From Micrasema longulum (taxonomy: Eukaryota; Arthropoda; Insecta; Trichoptera; Brachycentridae), in NCBI GenBank assembly GCA_022494885.1, contig JAGVSM010001350.1, positions 1-64,000 on the forward strand: DNA of 64,000 bases. The letters run 5' to 3'. Under the pieces are notes generated by a model. It did not search any database. It was given only the letters and a program-made list of their open reading frames with translations, and was not told where the DNA came from. A program made the position numbers and the translations under genes. The first letter of the stretch is position 1; every line of letters begins with the position of its first letter. Positions 63,453 through 64,000 of the stretch are shown here, in pieces.

Positions 63453-64000
63453 ACAAGTTGATAAAAAAATGCACTGCTAAGGTTTTTAGTCAGAAGCTAC
63501 CAGTAGTAAGAATGTAAAGTTTCAGTATGGTGAGTTAAAAAAAAACACTGATCTACACATTTATGTTTATTGCACAAGTGTAGGTATAAACTATTCATGA
63601 TTATAAAGATCTGTCCCTTCCGAAATTATTAAATAGTCTTAAGTAAATTCAAGTGGTCTCATAACGAAGGGTTTTACATTTTCCAATTTTTCTCATCACG
63701 TCAATATACGCAATGTTCCGCTTAGCAACATTTCTGTATGTACTAGTGGTGTTTTGAGATTTCTTATTTTCTACGTTTTCGTTTATTTTTGTCGAAATTA
63801 ATTTTTAAAAAATAACAACCGTCAATTTGAATTCAGTGTTTTTATTTGAAGACATGCGATTTAATTCGTCTAATACACATTTCAATAAAATGTAGTTTTA
63901 GCGAATGGCTATTCAAACATAAACTTTTGTTAGAGAAGTAGATACTTAGTCATTATTATTATTTGCCCTGAAGATAGGTTGTTTAGCCACATATCAGTGT
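63453..64000. other. unassigned; possible Penelope-like arm begins at right edge
   Basis: Most is unassigned. At 63966-63990 CCCTGAAGATAGGTTGTTTA, GCC has the CUGAAGA-U-stem arrangement of the Penelope hammerhead-like modules, preceded by an ATTATTATTATT run, but it is cut by the window end. Confidence 0.25.

Noticed and set aside
1..64000. LTR retrotransposon or endogenous retrovirus
   Set aside because: No paired long direct repeats with TG...CA ends, primer-binding site, gag, integrase or envelope-like frames were seen. The inverted arms found belong to Penelope-like elements or MITEs.
1..64000. CRISPR array or bacterial operon
   Set aside because: No regularly spaced short direct repeats with unique spacers. 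ORFs are short, without ribosome-binding sites, and composition and elements are eukaryotic.

Overview
This is an AT-rich, repeat-dense stretch of a eukaryotic, animal nuclear genome, most likely an insect. The evidence is non-LTR retrotransposon (LINE) remnants of several clades, Penelope-like elements with GIY-YIG endonuclease segments, tRNA-derived SINEs with A and B boxes, TTAA- and TA-flanked DNA-transposon derivatives, hAT-like ends, and arthropod-type TCAGT initiator motifs in two GC-rich islands. Lepidoptera would fit, but I cannot fix the order or species from sequence alone. I see no bacterial gene, rRNA, CRISPR array, intact tRNA gene or complete host protein-coding gene.

Layout. 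1-5 kb: eroded LINE pieces, a CR1-type 3' end and two Penelope-like pieces. 5-10 kb: a 0.4-kb dispersed repeat (called Rep-A here), a TTAA-bounded element, two LINE 3' ends, and Penelope family A with inverted arms. 10-24 kb: more LINE ends, many Rep-A pieces, tRNA-like SINEs, Penelope family B (16.85-17.49 kb), and the best LINE ORF (22.36-23.13 kb). 24.9-25.4 kb: a CpG-rich island that could be a promoter or 5' untranslated exon. 26-34 kb: nested MITEs, two SINE families and Rep-A. 33.7-35.6 kb: a degenerate hAT-like element. 36-45 kb: MITE, LINE, SINE, Penelope family C, CR1, a 986-bp TTAA element and a LINE reverse transcriptase with a YADD box. 45-52 kb: LINE tails facing both ways and hAT-like ends. 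52.6-53.0 kb: a second CpG-rich island. 54-64 kb: Rep-A, a second Penelope A copy, a 348-bp tandem repeat split by a LINE tail, RTE-like LINE ends and MITEs, plus one weak hint of a chemoreceptor-like exon at 60.3-60.5 kb.

How the parts relate. Most of the window is intergenic or intronic DNA built by copy-and-paste elements. The LINE copies are 5'-truncated and end in short (TAAA)n- or (AAT)n-type tails, and the SINEs and MITEs are non-autonomous. The most interesting unit is the set of Penelope-like elements. Their arms are inverted around the endonuclease segment, and each family carries a compact hammerhead-ribozyme-like module. In family A the module's stem II stays paired in all three copies despite base changes. 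The two GC-rich islands are the only places that look like host gene starts, and any such gene would have its coding exons outside the window or behind very long introns.
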